NCBI GenBank assembly: GCA_904502225.1
Contig: CAJGDO010000013.1
Coordinates: 1-34,415, forward strand
DNA from: an uncultured Clostridia bacterium
GTDB lineage: Bacteria > Bacillota > Clostridia > Christensenellales > Borkfalkiaceae
Length of the DNA stretch: 34,415 nt
Reading direction: 5' to 3'
The notes beneath the pieces were generated by a model, which worked only from the letters and a program-made list of their open reading frames with translations, ran no database searches and was not told where the DNA came from. Every line of letters begins with the position of its first letter. Positions within the stretch are counted from its first letter, which is position 1. The position numbers and the translations under genes are program-made. Below, in pieces: positions 24,021 through 32,067 of this stretch.

Positions 24021-25742
24021 ATGAAGTTTTTTCATGTTTATGATGACCACTTTATAAAAGGTTTAGAAAAAAACGGATTTTTAAATAAAGACGCAGGTGT
24101 AAAACTTAAACATTCTTGGGCGTTAAAAAACGTTGAAAAGTTTAATGAATATGCAAAAAAGGGCAGTAAGGTATACAACTACATAAAAGAAAACAAAATT
24201 CCTATGTACGTTGATAGATTTTGCGGTGGCTCTACTTGGCACGATTACCTTGTTGATAAAAACCTTACAGAAGAATATCGCAACATTTTAGGCGATTGGT
24301 TTTTGGGTTTCCAAGTGCACGAAAGTGGCTCTAATCGTCGTAGGTCAGAATGGCCCACAATGATAAGAAGAATGGGGCATAAAGGTCCATACGACTTAAA
24401 CGAAATTAAAGAAAAGATGCTCCACCCATACGTGACCAACGTTTTAGAAGACGGAACACGCTTGTTTTCAACCACGCAAGATAACCTTGAATATTACTGC
24501 AACTTAAAGTATGCAGAAACATACCCAGAGTTCCTTGATGAAATGAACGAAATGTTTAGAAGAAGAATTAAGGATACGGGCAACAACGTTATTCCTTGCG
24601 ATAGTTATTTCTTGGCAACAAAAATGCAAAACGATTTGGGGATAAGAACGTTTATGCCAGAAGTTGGTGCACAAATTCCGCTTATGAGAATAGCAGTTGC
24701 ACTTGCTCGTGGCGTTGCAAAAGCATACGGCAAGACTTGGGGCGTTTACTATGAATGTTGGAGAGAAGAGCCGGGCGTTGACTATTTTATGCCTAACTAT
24801 TCGACAAGTGCAATTAACGAGTGGAATTTGCGTACAGAAGAATACGTGAGTTTTTATGGTGAAAACGGTGGCAGTTCAAGGCTACTTCAAGATAGAATAT
24901 ATCATCACGCATTAATGAGCGGTGCTGATTATTTTTCAGAAGAGTGGGAAGGCTATACAAGTTATTGCGACTTGCAAAACTTTACTCTTTCACCATACGG
25001 AAAGTTAAAGAAGAACTTTATTAACCGCACTCAAAGGATAGAGGGCGTTAAGGCAAAAATCCCATTTGCAATCGTTCTTCCAAAAGAATTCTGCTGTATC
25101 GAACTTCCAGATATCTTTACCGATTGGAAGATAGGTGAATATAAGACAACGCATTTAAGCAGTCCATTAAGCAAAGAAGAAATCGATTACTTTGGCCACG
25201 TTGAAGACGTGTTGAAATTGATTTTTGCCCGTGTTGAACAATACGGCAACGAAGGTCACGTTTTAACTAACTCTAAATTTGGTGACCAATTCGATATTAT
25301 ATATTATGACACGCCAGAAAGTGCATTGAATAATTATGAATATTTGATTGATGCAACCAAAGACGGCGAATTTATCAAAGCAAAAGCAGGCACAAACCTA
25401 AAAATTATAGACAGCAGTGATATTGACAAGTTAGAATTAACCTTAAATGAATTAACAAAACAAGTTATGCCTTGCTTTGTTGAAGGTTTACCTTGGATTG
25501 TGTCACAAGATAAAAACGGCAACCAACTGCTTTCAATCTTTAACAACGAAGGCAATACAAGAAGTTTGTTAAAGGGCGACACAATTGACGACAAGGCGGA
25601 CAAGTTTGTTAAAGTTTGGTTTAAGGAAGGCACCGTGCCAACAGTGTTATATTCTTCAACGAGAGTAGAAATTGAAAAAATTGATGATAAGACTTATAAC
25701 GTTTTAGTTCCAGCAACAGGCGTTGTAATCTTACAATTTTAA
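24021..25742 (+). CDS. Unrecognised glycoside-hydrolase-like protein, copy A
   Basis: A 573-residue protein that I cannot place in a named family. The pattern suggests three domains: an alpha/beta barrel of about 60-340 with strand-like ends rich in acidic and aromatic residues (PMYVDR, FQVHESGSN, FMPEVGAQ, WGVYYECWRE, GADYFSEEW), a middle alpha/beta domain of about 345-480 (IPFAIVLP, FDIIYYDTPE) like the domain after the barrel in GH42-type enzymes, and a C-terminal beta domain ending VLVPATGVVILQF. Candidate catalytic acids conserved in both copies are Glu101, Glu214, Glu245 and Glu307/308. There is no signal peptide, so it acts on imported or internal sugars. Its setting between two phosphofructokinase genes supports a catabolic role. 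Copy B follows after 34 bases. Confidence 0.55.
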   Translation: MKFFHVYDDHFIKGLEKNGFLNKDAGVKLKHSWALKNVEKFNEYAKKGSKVYNYIKENKIPMYVDRFCGGSTWHDYLVDKNLTEEYRNILGDWFLGFQVHESGSNRRRSEWPTMIRRMGHKGPYDLNEIKEKMLHPYVTNVLEDGTRLFSTTQDNLEYYCNLKYAETYPEFLDEMNEMFRRRIKDTGNNVIPCDSYFLATKMQNDLGIRTFMPEVGAQIPLMRIAVALARGVAKAYGKTWGVYYECWREEPGVDYFMPNYSTSAINEWNLRTEEYVSFYGENGGSSRLLQDRIYHHALMSGADYFSEEWEGYTSYCDLQNFTLSPYGKLKKNFINRTQRIEGVKAKIPFAIVLPKEFCCIELPDIFTDWKIGEYKTTHLSSPLSKEEIDYFGHVEDVLKLIFARVEQYGNEGHVLTNSKFGDQFDIIYYDTPESALNNYEYLIDATKDGEFIKAKAGTNLKIIDSSDIDKLELTLNELTKQVMPCFVEGLPWIVSQDKNGNQLLSIFNNEGNTRSLLKGDTIDDKADKFVKVWFKEGTVPTVLYSSTRVEIEKIDDKTYNVLVPATGVVILQF

Positions 25743-25776
25743 TAAATAATTATTTGTCAAAAGAAGGAGAAGGACA

Positions 25777-27489
25777 ATGAAATTTTTTCACGCTTATGAT
25801 GACCATTTTATAAAAGGGTTAGAAAAGAACGGTTTGTTAAACAAAGATTCAGGGCTTCGTATCCAACAAAGTTATAGATTCCCTAATCACATTAAGTTTA
25901 ATGAATATGCTAAAAAGGGTAGCAAATTCTACAACTACATAAAAGAAACAAAAACGCCTATGTATGTTGATAGACTTTGTGGTGGTGCAACTTGGCACGA
26001 TTATAAGTTTGATTTAGAACTTGCAAATGATTATCGTGAAATGCTTGGCGATTGGTTTTTGGGTTTCCAAGTTCACGAAAGTGGTTCTAACCGCAGAAGG
26101 TCAGAGTGGAAAGGTATTATTAGAAGAATGGGACATAAAGGCCCATACGATTTAGAAGAAATGAAGAAGATAATGGTTCACCGTTTTGCAAAACTTCCAG
26201 ACGGAACGCCACTTCATTCAATCACAACGGACAGCCTTGAATATTACGCAACAAAAACTTATGCTGAAACATACCCAGAATTCATTGAAGAATTAAAGGA
26301 AATGTTCCAAAGAAGACTTGACGATACTGATGACAACGTTATTCCTTGCGACAGTTATTATTTGGCAACAAAAATACAAAACGATTTGGGAATGAGAACG
26401 TTTATGCCAGAAGTTGGTGCACAAATTCCACTTATGAGACTTGCTGTTGCAGTTGCACGTGGTATGGCAACTTGCTATAACAAAACTTGGGGTATTTATT
26501 ACGAATGCTGGCGTGAAATTCCAGGCGACTATATTATGCCTAACTATTGCTTAAAGGGTATCAATGAAAGATGCTTGCCAAAAGCAGAATATATCAGCAA
26601 GTATGGCGAAAACGGCGGTAGTTCAAGACTTCTTCAAGACAGAATTTATAACCACGGCTATATGAGCGGTTGTGATTATATGTCAGAAGAATGGGGTGCA
26701 TATTGCAGTTATCAAGACTGTGAAGAATTCACACTTTCAGCATACGGTAAGTTAAAGAAAGAATTTATCGATAGAACACAAGCATTAGGCTATATCAAAG
26801 CAAATATTCCATTTGCAATCGTTTTACCACAAGAATTAAGTTGTATCGAACTTCCAGACATATTTACTGAATGGAAAATCGGTGAACATAAGACAACCAA
26901 TTTGGAAAGCCCATTAAGTCAAGAAGAAATCGATTTCTTTGGTCACGTAGAAGACGTGTTGAAACTTATTTTTGCAAACGCTGATGAAGTGCGTGGAAAC
27001 GAAGGCTTTGTCCTCACAAACTCTCGTTTTGGCGATTTGTTTGACGTTATTTATGACGATACGCCAGATGAAGCACTTAAAAACTATAAATACTTAATCG
27101 ATGCAACCAAAGAAGGCAACTTCTTAAAGAAGAAAGGTGCAGAGTTTAACGTTATTGATAGTAGCGACATTAACAAGTTAGAAAAGACCCTTAAAGACTT
27201 GGAAAAAGAAATTATGCCTTGCTATGTTGAAGGCCTCCCATATATCGTTTCTAAAAACGAAAAGGGTGACGACTTCTTAACCATTTTCAACAACGAAGGT
27301 AATGAAAGGGACGAAAACGTTGGTGACATAATCCACCACGAAGCAGATAAAACTGTTAGAGTTGTGTTTAAGCAAACACCAAACCTTGAAACTATTTACC
27401 AATCAAGCAAGTTGGAAATTAAGAAGATTGATGATAAAACGTACGATATCTTTGTTCCAGCAGCAAGCGTTTCAATCATCAAGTTTTAA
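25777..27489 (+). CDS. Unrecognised glycoside-hydrolase-like protein, copy B
   Basis: A 570-residue paralogue of the preceding protein, alignable end to end with more than half of the residues identical by eye, with the same three-domain pattern and the same acidic motifs (HESGSN, MPEVGAQ, YYECWRE, MSEEW). Differences cluster at residues 27-36, around EYISKYGENGG, and in the SEEWGAYCSYQDCEE stretch after the putative seventh barrel strand, where substrate specificity could differ. It has no signal peptide or membrane helix. AGAAGGAG before the ATG at 25777 is a strong ribosome binding site. Tandem duplication with divergence suggests two related substrates or a heteromeric enzyme. Glycosidase activity is inferred from fold-like pattern and context only. 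Confidence 0.55.
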   Translation: MKFFHAYDDHFIKGLEKNGLLNKDSGLRIQQSYRFPNHIKFNEYAKKGSKFYNYIKETKTPMYVDRLCGGATWHDYKFDLELANDYREMLGDWFLGFQVHESGSNRRRSEWKGIIRRMGHKGPYDLEEMKKIMVHRFAKLPDGTPLHSITTDSLEYYATKTYAETYPEFIEELKEMFQRRLDDTDDNVIPCDSYYLATKIQNDLGMRTFMPEVGAQIPLMRLAVAVARGMATCYNKTWGIYYECWREIPGDYIMPNYCLKGINERCLPKAEYISKYGENGGSSRLLQDRIYNHGYMSGCDYMSEEWGAYCSYQDCEEFTLSAYGKLKKEFIDRTQALGYIKANIPFAIVLPQELSCIELPDIFTEWKIGEHKTTNLESPLSQEEIDFFGHVEDVLKLIFANADEVRGNEGFVLTNSRFGDLFDVIYDDTPDEALKNYKYLIDATKEGNFLKKKGAEFNVIDSSDINKLEKTLKDLEKEIMPCYVEGLPYIVSKNEKGDDFLTIFNNEGNERDENVGDIIHHEADKTVRVVFKQTPNLETIYQSSKLEIKKIDDKTYDIFVPAASVSIIKF

Positions 27490-27526
27490 TAGAAAAATAT
27501 AATTATTTACATAAAGGAGAAAAGAA

Positions 27527-28774
27527 ATGAAAGGTTTAAAAGGAGCATTGATGTTCGCTCAATCAGGCGGGCCAACGTCAGTTATTAACGCAAGTGCAGC
27601 AGGCGTATTTATCGAAGGTTTATCAAACGATATGATTACCGAAGTTTACGGTGCAGCACACGGCATTAGGGGAATTCTTAACGAAGAATTTTTTGATATG
27701 TCAAAAGAAGACATTAAGGAATTAGAATTATTAAAGAACACACCATCATCAGCACTCGGTTCAGTTAGATATAAACTTAAAGACGCATCTGTTGATGACA
27801 CTGATTACAAAAGACTTTTAGAAGTGTTCAAAAAATATAATATCCGTTATTTCTTCTATAACGGTGGCAACGACAGTATGGACACTTGCAATAAAATCAG
27901 CAAATATATGGCTAAATCAGGCTACGAAATGAACGTTATTGGCGTTCCAAAGACAATCGATAACGACCTTTACGGAACCGACCACTGCCCAGGCTTTGCA
28001 TCAGCAGCAAAATATATTGCAACTTCTATTATGGAAATCAACCTTGATGCAAAGGTTTACGATACGCCAATGATTTGCGTTATCGAAGTTATGGGAAGAA
28101 ACGCTGGCTGGCTTACCGCTGCCGCTCAACTTGCAAACGCAAAGGGTTTAGGTGCTGACCTTATTTATCTTCCAGAAATCGCATTTGACGTTAACAAGTT
28201 TATTGCAGACGTTAAAGACGTTATGGCAAAGAATAACAACAAGTGTATCGCAGTTGTTTCAGAAGGTATCAAAAATGCTGACGGCGTGTTAGTTTGTGAA
28301 GCACTTGGCCAAGTTGGTGCACGTGACAGTTTTGGTCACGCTCAATTAGGTGGCGTTGCAGCAACACTTGCAAACATTGTTAAGGCTGAAACAGGCTCAA
28401 AGGTAAGGGCAGTCGAACTTTCATTGATGCAAAGATGTGCAGCACACTGTGCAAGTGCAACTGACGTTGAAGAAACTTTCGAAGCAGGTAAACAAGCAGT
28501 TAGAGCAGCAGTAAACGGCGAAACTGACAAAATGGTTTGCTATGCAAGAAAAGAAGGTGCAAAATACGAATGCGAATACAAACTTTTACCATTAGAACTT
28601 GCTGCTAACACTGAAAAGACCGTTCCACTTGAATGGATTATCAATAACGGCACAGGCATTTCTAACGAATTCGTTGATTATGCACTTCCACTTATCCAAG
28701 GCGAAGTTGATATGCTTAAAGAAGACGGACTTCCAAGATTTGCAAAACTTAAAAAAGTTTTAGTAAAAAAATAA
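27527..28774 (+). CDS. 6-phosphofructokinase, predicted pyrophosphate-dependent
   Basis: A 415-residue phosphofructokinase of the longer group. The phosphoryl-donor motif reads GGNDS at 113-117, with Asp116 where ATP enzymes have Gly, and PKTIDND at 141-147, with Lys142 where ATP enzymes have Gly. In this family those two changes mark use of pyrophosphate in place of ATP. VMGRNAGWL is also typical. PPi enzymes work reversibly and save ATP in fermenting anaerobes. AAAGGAG precedes the ATG. It is the last gene of the pfkA-GH-GH-PFK set, 37 bases after copy B, and no terminator is visible before the uraA promoter. PPi use is predicted from motifs only. Confidence 0.88.
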   Translation: MKGLKGALMFAQSGGPTSVINASAAGVFIEGLSNDMITEVYGAAHGIRGILNEEFFDMSKEDIKELELLKNTPSSALGSVRYKLKDASVDDTDYKRLLEVFKKYNIRYFFYNGGNDSMDTCNKISKYMAKSGYEMNVIGVPKTIDNDLYGTDHCPGFASAAKYIATSIMEINLDAKVYDTPMICVIEVMGRNAGWLTAAAQLANAKGLGADLIYLPEIAFDVNKFIADVKDVMAKNNNKCIAVVSEGIKNADGVLVCEALGQVGARDSFGHAQLGGVAATLANIVKAETGSKVRAVELSLMQRCAAHCASATDVEETFEAGKQAVRAAVNGETDKMVCYARKEGAKYECEYKLLPLELAANTEKTVPLEWIINNGTGISNEFVDYALPLIQGEVDMLKEDGLPRFAKLKKVLVKK

Positions 28775-28799
28775 ATTTCGACAAAATTTTTAAAAAGAC

Positions 28800-28828
28800 T
28801 TGAAAAATTATGTTAAAGGTGCTATCAT
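28800..28828 (+). promoter_or_regulatory. Sigma-A promoter of the uraA-upp leader
   Basis: TTGAAA (28800-28805), a 17-base spacer and TATCAT (28823-28828). Transcription would start near 28835, about 28 bases before the leader ORF. Confidence 0.7.
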
Positions 28829-28862
28829 AGTATTTGATAGGTTTAAGGAAAAGGGTTTTGTT

Positions 28863-28934
28863 ATGAAAAATTATTTTTTACAAACTGCATCACAAAATAG
28901 ACCTTTTTCTTGCACCCCAAAAATCAGTTTTTAA
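28863..28934 (+). CDS. Putative 23-residue leader peptide of uraA-upp
   Basis: An ATG preceded by the purine-rich AAGGAAAAGGG (28845-28855) opens a 23-codon frame that ends with TAA at 28932-28934, exactly where the terminator stem begins (28933). The coding stretch contains U-rich runs at 28874-28879, 28904-28908 and 28928-28932 in the transcript. It has no run of codons for a single amino acid, so amino acid attenuation is unlikely. AAAAGG (28849-28854) and TTTTG (28856-28860) can pair with CCTTTT (28902-28907) and CAAAA (28893-28897), a hairpin that could pause polymerase or mask the ribosome binding site. The layout is that of a translated attenuator leader; expression is not proven. Confidence 0.5.
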   Translation: MKNYFLQTASQNRPFSCTPKISF

Positions 28935-28961
28935 AGAAGCCACTTTTGGCTTCTTTTTTTT
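28933..28961 (+). terminator. Attenuator-type terminator inside the uraA leader
   Basis: AAAGAAGCCA (28933-28942) pairs perfectly with TGGCTTCTTT (28947-28956) over a CTTT loop, with T residues continuing to 28961. It lies between a promoter and the gene it serves, so it must be read through for expression. A ribosome at the leader stop codon would cover its 5' arm. Confidence 0.85.
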
Positions 28962-28999
28962 GTAAAAAAAGAAAAAATAAATTTGTGGAGGAAAAACAA

Positions 29000-30409
29000 A
29001 TGAACAAGAACGGATTGATTTATGACGTTCACGAGAAACCACCTTTCGGTAAGAACTTGTTGTTCGCTTTCCAACAAGTGTTAGCAATTCTTGCTGCAAC
29101 GGTATTAGTGCCAGTGTTAGTTGACCAAGGCACAGGCAGAATGAGCCAAGCGGCTGCTTTAATAGGTGCGGGCGTTGGTACGATAGTATATTTACTATTC
29201 ACCAGATTTAAGAGCCCTGTATTTTTAGGCAGTTCGTTTGCATTTATTTCGCCACTTATAACAGGCGTTTCATATGGATATTGCGGTATAATTTTAGGCT
29301 CAATTTTTGCTGGTTTAGTTTATGTAATTATTGCATTAATCATAATGAAAGTTGGTGCTGGCTGGATTAACAAGTTGATGCCACCTGTTATTATTGGGCC
29401 AACTGTTGCTCTTATTGGTTTAAGCCTTGCAGGTTCAGCAATGAACAACGTTATGAACACAGCAGTTGATACAGCAAACTATAACCTTTTAGGTATTGTA
29501 GTTGCAATCGTAACTTTCTTGGTGACCGTTATCGTTTCAGTTAAAGGTAGCAAAGGGTTAAGAATGATACCATTTATTATTGGTGTTTTAGCAGGCTATG
29601 TTGTTGCTGCTATCATAACACTTATCGGTTATCATGCTTGTGGAAGTTTATATTGCAAAATTATTGACTTCTCAAAATTCCAAGCAGTTGCAGACTTTAA
29701 CAACTGGTTGCCAAACATTACTTTTGTTGGTGCTATTAAAGAATTGACAAGTGGCGAATTGTTGTTAGATGGTGCAGGAGTAGTTTCTATCTTATTAGCG
29801 TTTGCACCAGTTGCATTAGTAGTATTTGCTGAACACGTTGCAGACCACAAGAATTTAGGTTCAATTATTGGTAAAGATTTACTTCAAGAACCAGGTTTAG
29901 ATAGAACACTTTTAGGTGATGGTGTTGGTTCTATGGCTGGTGCATTCTTTGGTGGTTGTCCAAATACAACTTATGGCGAAGCAGTAGGTTGTGTTGCAAT
30001 TTCAGGCAATGCATCAGTAAAAACTATTTTAACAACTGCAATTATGTGTATTGTTTTGGCATTCGTTTATCCAGTAATGGTATTCATTCAAACAATTCCT
30101 GATTGTGTAGTAGGTGGTATTTGTATCGCTCTTTACGGCTTTATCGCAGTATCAGGCTTAAAGATGTTCAAAGATGTTGACTTAAACGATTCTAAAAACT
30201 TATTCGTAGTTGCAGCAATTTTAATCCCAGGTATTGGTGGTTTAACACTTAACTTCGGCGTTATTGATGGTGGTGTTAACACGTTTGCAACACCATTGAT
30301 TAAAATTTCAGCAATTGCTTGTGCATTGATTTTAGGTATCATCACAAACGTTATCTTAAAACCATCAAAAGCAAAGAAGGAAGAAAAGAGCGAAAAAGAT
30401 GTTGCTTAA
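29000..30409 (+). CDS. uraA: Uracil permease, NCS2 family
   Basis: About 469 residues, with some 12-14 hydrophobic segments of the nucleobase:cation symporter-2 family. It should carry uracil with protons across the cytoplasmic membrane. Signatures: FQQVLAILAATVLVPVL near the N-terminus, PVFLGSSFAFISPL, the FAEHVADHKNLG segment with a substrate-site Glu, and GGCPNTTYGEAVG, matching the TTYGEN uracil-contact motif of UraA. The ATG at 29000 follows GGAGG at 28987-28991; an upstream in-frame start near 28910 lies in the terminator and is rejected. upp follows 16 bases later, which supports uracil over xanthine. Control is probably by the leader attenuator at 28863-28961. Confidence 0.9.
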   Translation: MNKNGLIYDVHEKPPFGKNLLFAFQQVLAILAATVLVPVLVDQGTGRMSQAAALIGAGVGTIVYLLFTRFKSPVFLGSSFAFISPLITGVSYGYCGIILGSIFAGLVYVIIALIIMKVGAGWINKLMPPVIIGPTVALIGLSLAGSAMNNVMNTAVDTANYNLLGIVVAIVTFLVTVIVSVKGSKGLRMIPFIIGVLAGYVVAAIITLIGYHACGSLYCKIIDFSKFQAVADFNNWLPNITFVGAIKELTSGELLLDGAGVVSILLAFAPVALVVFAEHVADHKNLGSIIGKDLLQEPGLDRTLLGDGVGSMAGAFFGGCPNTTYGEAVGCVAISGNASVKTILTTAIMCIVLAFVYPVMVFIQTIPDCVVGGICIALYGFIAVSGLKMFKDVDLNDSKNLFVVAAILIPGIGGLTLNFGVIDGGVNTFATPLIKISAIACALILGIITNVILKPSKAKKEEKSEKDVA

Positions 30410-30425
30410 TTTATAAGGAGCAATT

Positions 30426-31064
30426 ATGAAAGAATATAAAAACGTTTATATTTTAGACCACCCACTTATCCGTCATAAACTTGCAATTATTAGAGATAAA
30501 AACACTAATACAAAACAGTTTAGAGAAGTTATAAGTGAACTTGCAACGCTTATGGCATACGAAAGTTTTAAGGACGTTCCAACACAAAAAATTGTTGTTG
30601 AAACTCCACTTGAAACGGTTGAACAAACTGTTGTAAAAGAAAACTCAATTGCCATTGTTCCTATTCTTCGTGCAGGGCTTGGTATGGTTGATGGAATTTT
30701 ATCATTATTCCCAGCCGCAAAAGTTGGACATATCGGTTTATATCGTGATGAAGAAACTTTTGAGCCAAAAGAGTATTATTGCAAACTTCCTGTGGGTATT
30801 GAAGAAAAAGTTGTTATGGTTGTTGACCCAATGCTTGCAACAGGTGGCAGTGCTTGTGATGCGATTACAATGCTTAAAAAACGTGGTTGCAAAAAGATTA
30901 AATTGATGTCAATTATCGGTGCACCAGAAGGTGTTAGCAAGGTTGCAGATGCTCATCCAGACGTTGAAATTTACGTTTCAACATTAGATAGATGTTTAAA
31001 TGAACATTGTTATATACTTCCAGGTTTAGGCGATGCAGGTGACAGAATTTTCGGTACAAAATAA
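30426..31064 (+). CDS. upp: Uracil phosphoribosyltransferase
   Basis: A 212-residue UPRTase that makes UMP from uracil and PRPP in the cytoplasm. The PRPP-binding VDPMLATGGSA motif is near 133-143, and the uracil-binding C-terminal PGLGDAGDRIFGTK is intact; the N-terminal HPLIRHKLAIIRDKNT and the VPILRAGLGMVDG segment are also typical. AAGGAG precedes the ATG. It forms a transport and salvage pair with uraA. It ends at a bidirectional terminator shared with the convergent gene. Confidence 0.97.
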   Translation: MKEYKNVYILDHPLIRHKLAIIRDKNTNTKQFREVISELATLMAYESFKDVPTQKIVVETPLETVEQTVVKENSIAIVPILRAGLGMVDGILSLFPAAKVGHIGLYRDEETFEPKEYYCKLPVGIEEKVVMVVDPMLATGGSACDAITMLKKRGCKKIKLMSIIGAPEGVSKVADAHPDVEIYVSTLDRCLNEHCYILPGLGDAGDRIFGTK

Positions 31065-31078
31065 ACTTATAAGAATCA

Positions 31079-31109
31079 AAAGGGTACAGCCAAATTGGTT
31101 GTACCCTTT
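31079..31109. terminator. Bidirectional terminator between upp and the convergent gene
   Basis: AAAGGGTACAGCC (31079-31091) pairs with GGTTGTACCCTTT (31097-31109), one wobble pair, loop AAATT. T-rich flanks occur on both strands, so it can end both upp and the - strand gene. Confidence 0.88.
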
Positions 31110-31116
31110 AATTTTG

Positions 31117-31554
31117 TTATAAAAACTTTTTTAGTTCTTGCTCGTATTGTTCTTCTAGGGATAAAAGTTCGTTTAACAACTCTAAAACGCCTTCATCAAG
31201 GTTAGAGCCTTCGTTTTTCATAGCGGTAAGTTCGTTAATGCCCATAACAGTTCCGTTAATCATCATTTCCGCCACTTGGTTTCTGCTGTTATTAAAAAGC
31301 GTTTTCATCTTAATACTGCTCCAAAGCATAGCCTTTTTTAGTGGGTTAATATCCTTTGGGTCAACGTTATGCTCTGCCATAAAGGTTGAAAGTTTGCCAA
31401 TAACTTTTTCATAACCTTCATACTCTTCGGTCAAATGATTTTTAATATCATCATCTTCAACCGACGGCAAAAGGTCGGAAATGCTTTGAAGTGCAATGTG
31501 TGCGTTTTTATAAATATCGTTAAGTGCTTTTTGGTTATAATCGTTTAACTCCAT
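31117..31554 (-). CDS. Predicted four-helix-bundle (ferritin-like) protein of unknown function
   Basis: A 145-residue all-helical, acidic and Met-rich protein, the only clear - strand gene. Four long amphipathic helices can be traced: about 5-27, 34-63, 72-108 and 120-143, joined by short turns (VEDDD, HNVDPKDINP, NEGSNLDEG). Similar small proteins are widespread as hypotheticals in clostridia and recall ferritin-like or DUF2383-type bundles. I see no clear paired E-x-x-H iron ligands, so metal binding is not supported. AAGGAG (complement of 31561-31566) precedes the ATG at 31554. It converges on upp and diverges from rplU. Confidence 0.75.
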   Translation of the reverse strand: MELNDYNQKALNDIYKNAHIALQSISDLLPSVEDDDIKNHLTEEYEGYEKVIGKLSTFMAEHNVDPKDINPLKKAMLWSSIKMKTLFNNSRNQVAEMMINGTVMGINELTAMKNEGSNLDEGVLELLNELLSLEEQYEQELKKFL

Positions 31555-31620
31555 AAAAATCTCCTTTTATAAAATGTTAAAAATAGTTTGTGAAAGGTTA
31601 AATAAAATATGTAAAAACGT

Positions 31621-31649
31621 TTGACTTTTTTAGCAAAATATTATAAAAT
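31621..31649 (+). promoter_or_regulatory. Sigma-A promoter of rplU-rpmA
   Basis: TTGACT (31621-31626), a 17-base spacer and TAAAAT (31644-31649). Transcription would start near 31656, giving a leader of about 85 bases. Confidence 0.8.
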
Positions 31650-31655
31650 ACACAA

Positions 31656-31734
31656 GGTAGCCGCTCGAAAGGGGTTTTATAAACGTGTAATCACTGCCCC
31701 AAAATTAAATTCGGCGAGACAGGTTAGCAGGAGG
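31656..31734 (+). promoter_or_regulatory. Structured rplU leader, candidate L21 leader
   Basis: Nested pairings GCCG (31660-31663)/CGGC (31712-31715) and GGGG (31671-31674)/CCCC (31697-31700) lie just before AGGAGG (31729-31734). L21 leaders are a known Firmicutes RNA class upstream of rplU; I infer membership from position and pairing, not from a covariance model. It may let L21 repress its own operon. Confidence 0.5.
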
Positions 31735-31741
31735 TAAAATT

Positions 31742-32050
31742 ATGTACGCAATCGTAGAAAACGGTTCAAAGCAGTACAAAGCAGAAGTTGGTCAAGTTAT
31801 CAGATTTGAAAAACTTTCAGCAAATGTAGGCGACAAAGTTGAGTTCAGCGTTTTAATGGTTTCAGATGAAAACGGCGTTAAAGTTGCTGACGAAGCAAAG
31901 GCATTTAAGGTAGTAGGCGAAGTAGTTGAACAAGGCAAAGACAAAAAAATTATCGTGTTCAAATACAAAGCAAAGAAAAACGAAAGAAAGAAACAAGGTC
32001 ACAGACAACCATTTACGGCTGTTAAGATTCTTGAAATCGTTGCGAAGTAA
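31742..32050 (+). CDS. rplU: 50S ribosomal protein L21
   Basis: A 102-residue full-length L21, with the typical MYAIVENGSKQYKAEVGQ start, a beta-rich middle, and the C-terminal KYKAKKNERKKQGHRQPFT rRNA-binding segment. It contacts 23S rRNA in the large subunit. AGGAGG at 31729-31734 sets the ATG. rpmA follows after 17 bases; the prp (ysxB) gene that separates them in many Firmicutes is not there. Confidence 0.98.
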   Translation: MYAIVENGSKQYKAEVGQVIRFEKLSANVGDKVEFSVLMVSDENGVKVADEAKAFKVVGEVVEQGKDKKIIVFKYKAKKNERKKQGHRQPFTAVKILEIVAK

Positions 32051-32067
32051 GGACGGAGGGTAGAAAT

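Noticed and set aside
28835..28960. PyrR-binding site in the uraA leader
   Set aside because: I looked for a loop like the PyrR consensus (CCAGAGAGGC-like) and found none; the leader is instead U-rich with a short ORF.
28910..28999. In-frame upstream extension of uraA through the terminator
   Set aside because: It would translate the terminator hairpin and T run; GGAGG at 28987-28991 clearly serves the ATG at 29000.
31555..31620. - strand promoter for the helical-bundle gene
   Set aside because: TTCACA and TATAAA at 17-base spacing exist on the - strand, but the predicted start would fall on the ribosome binding site.
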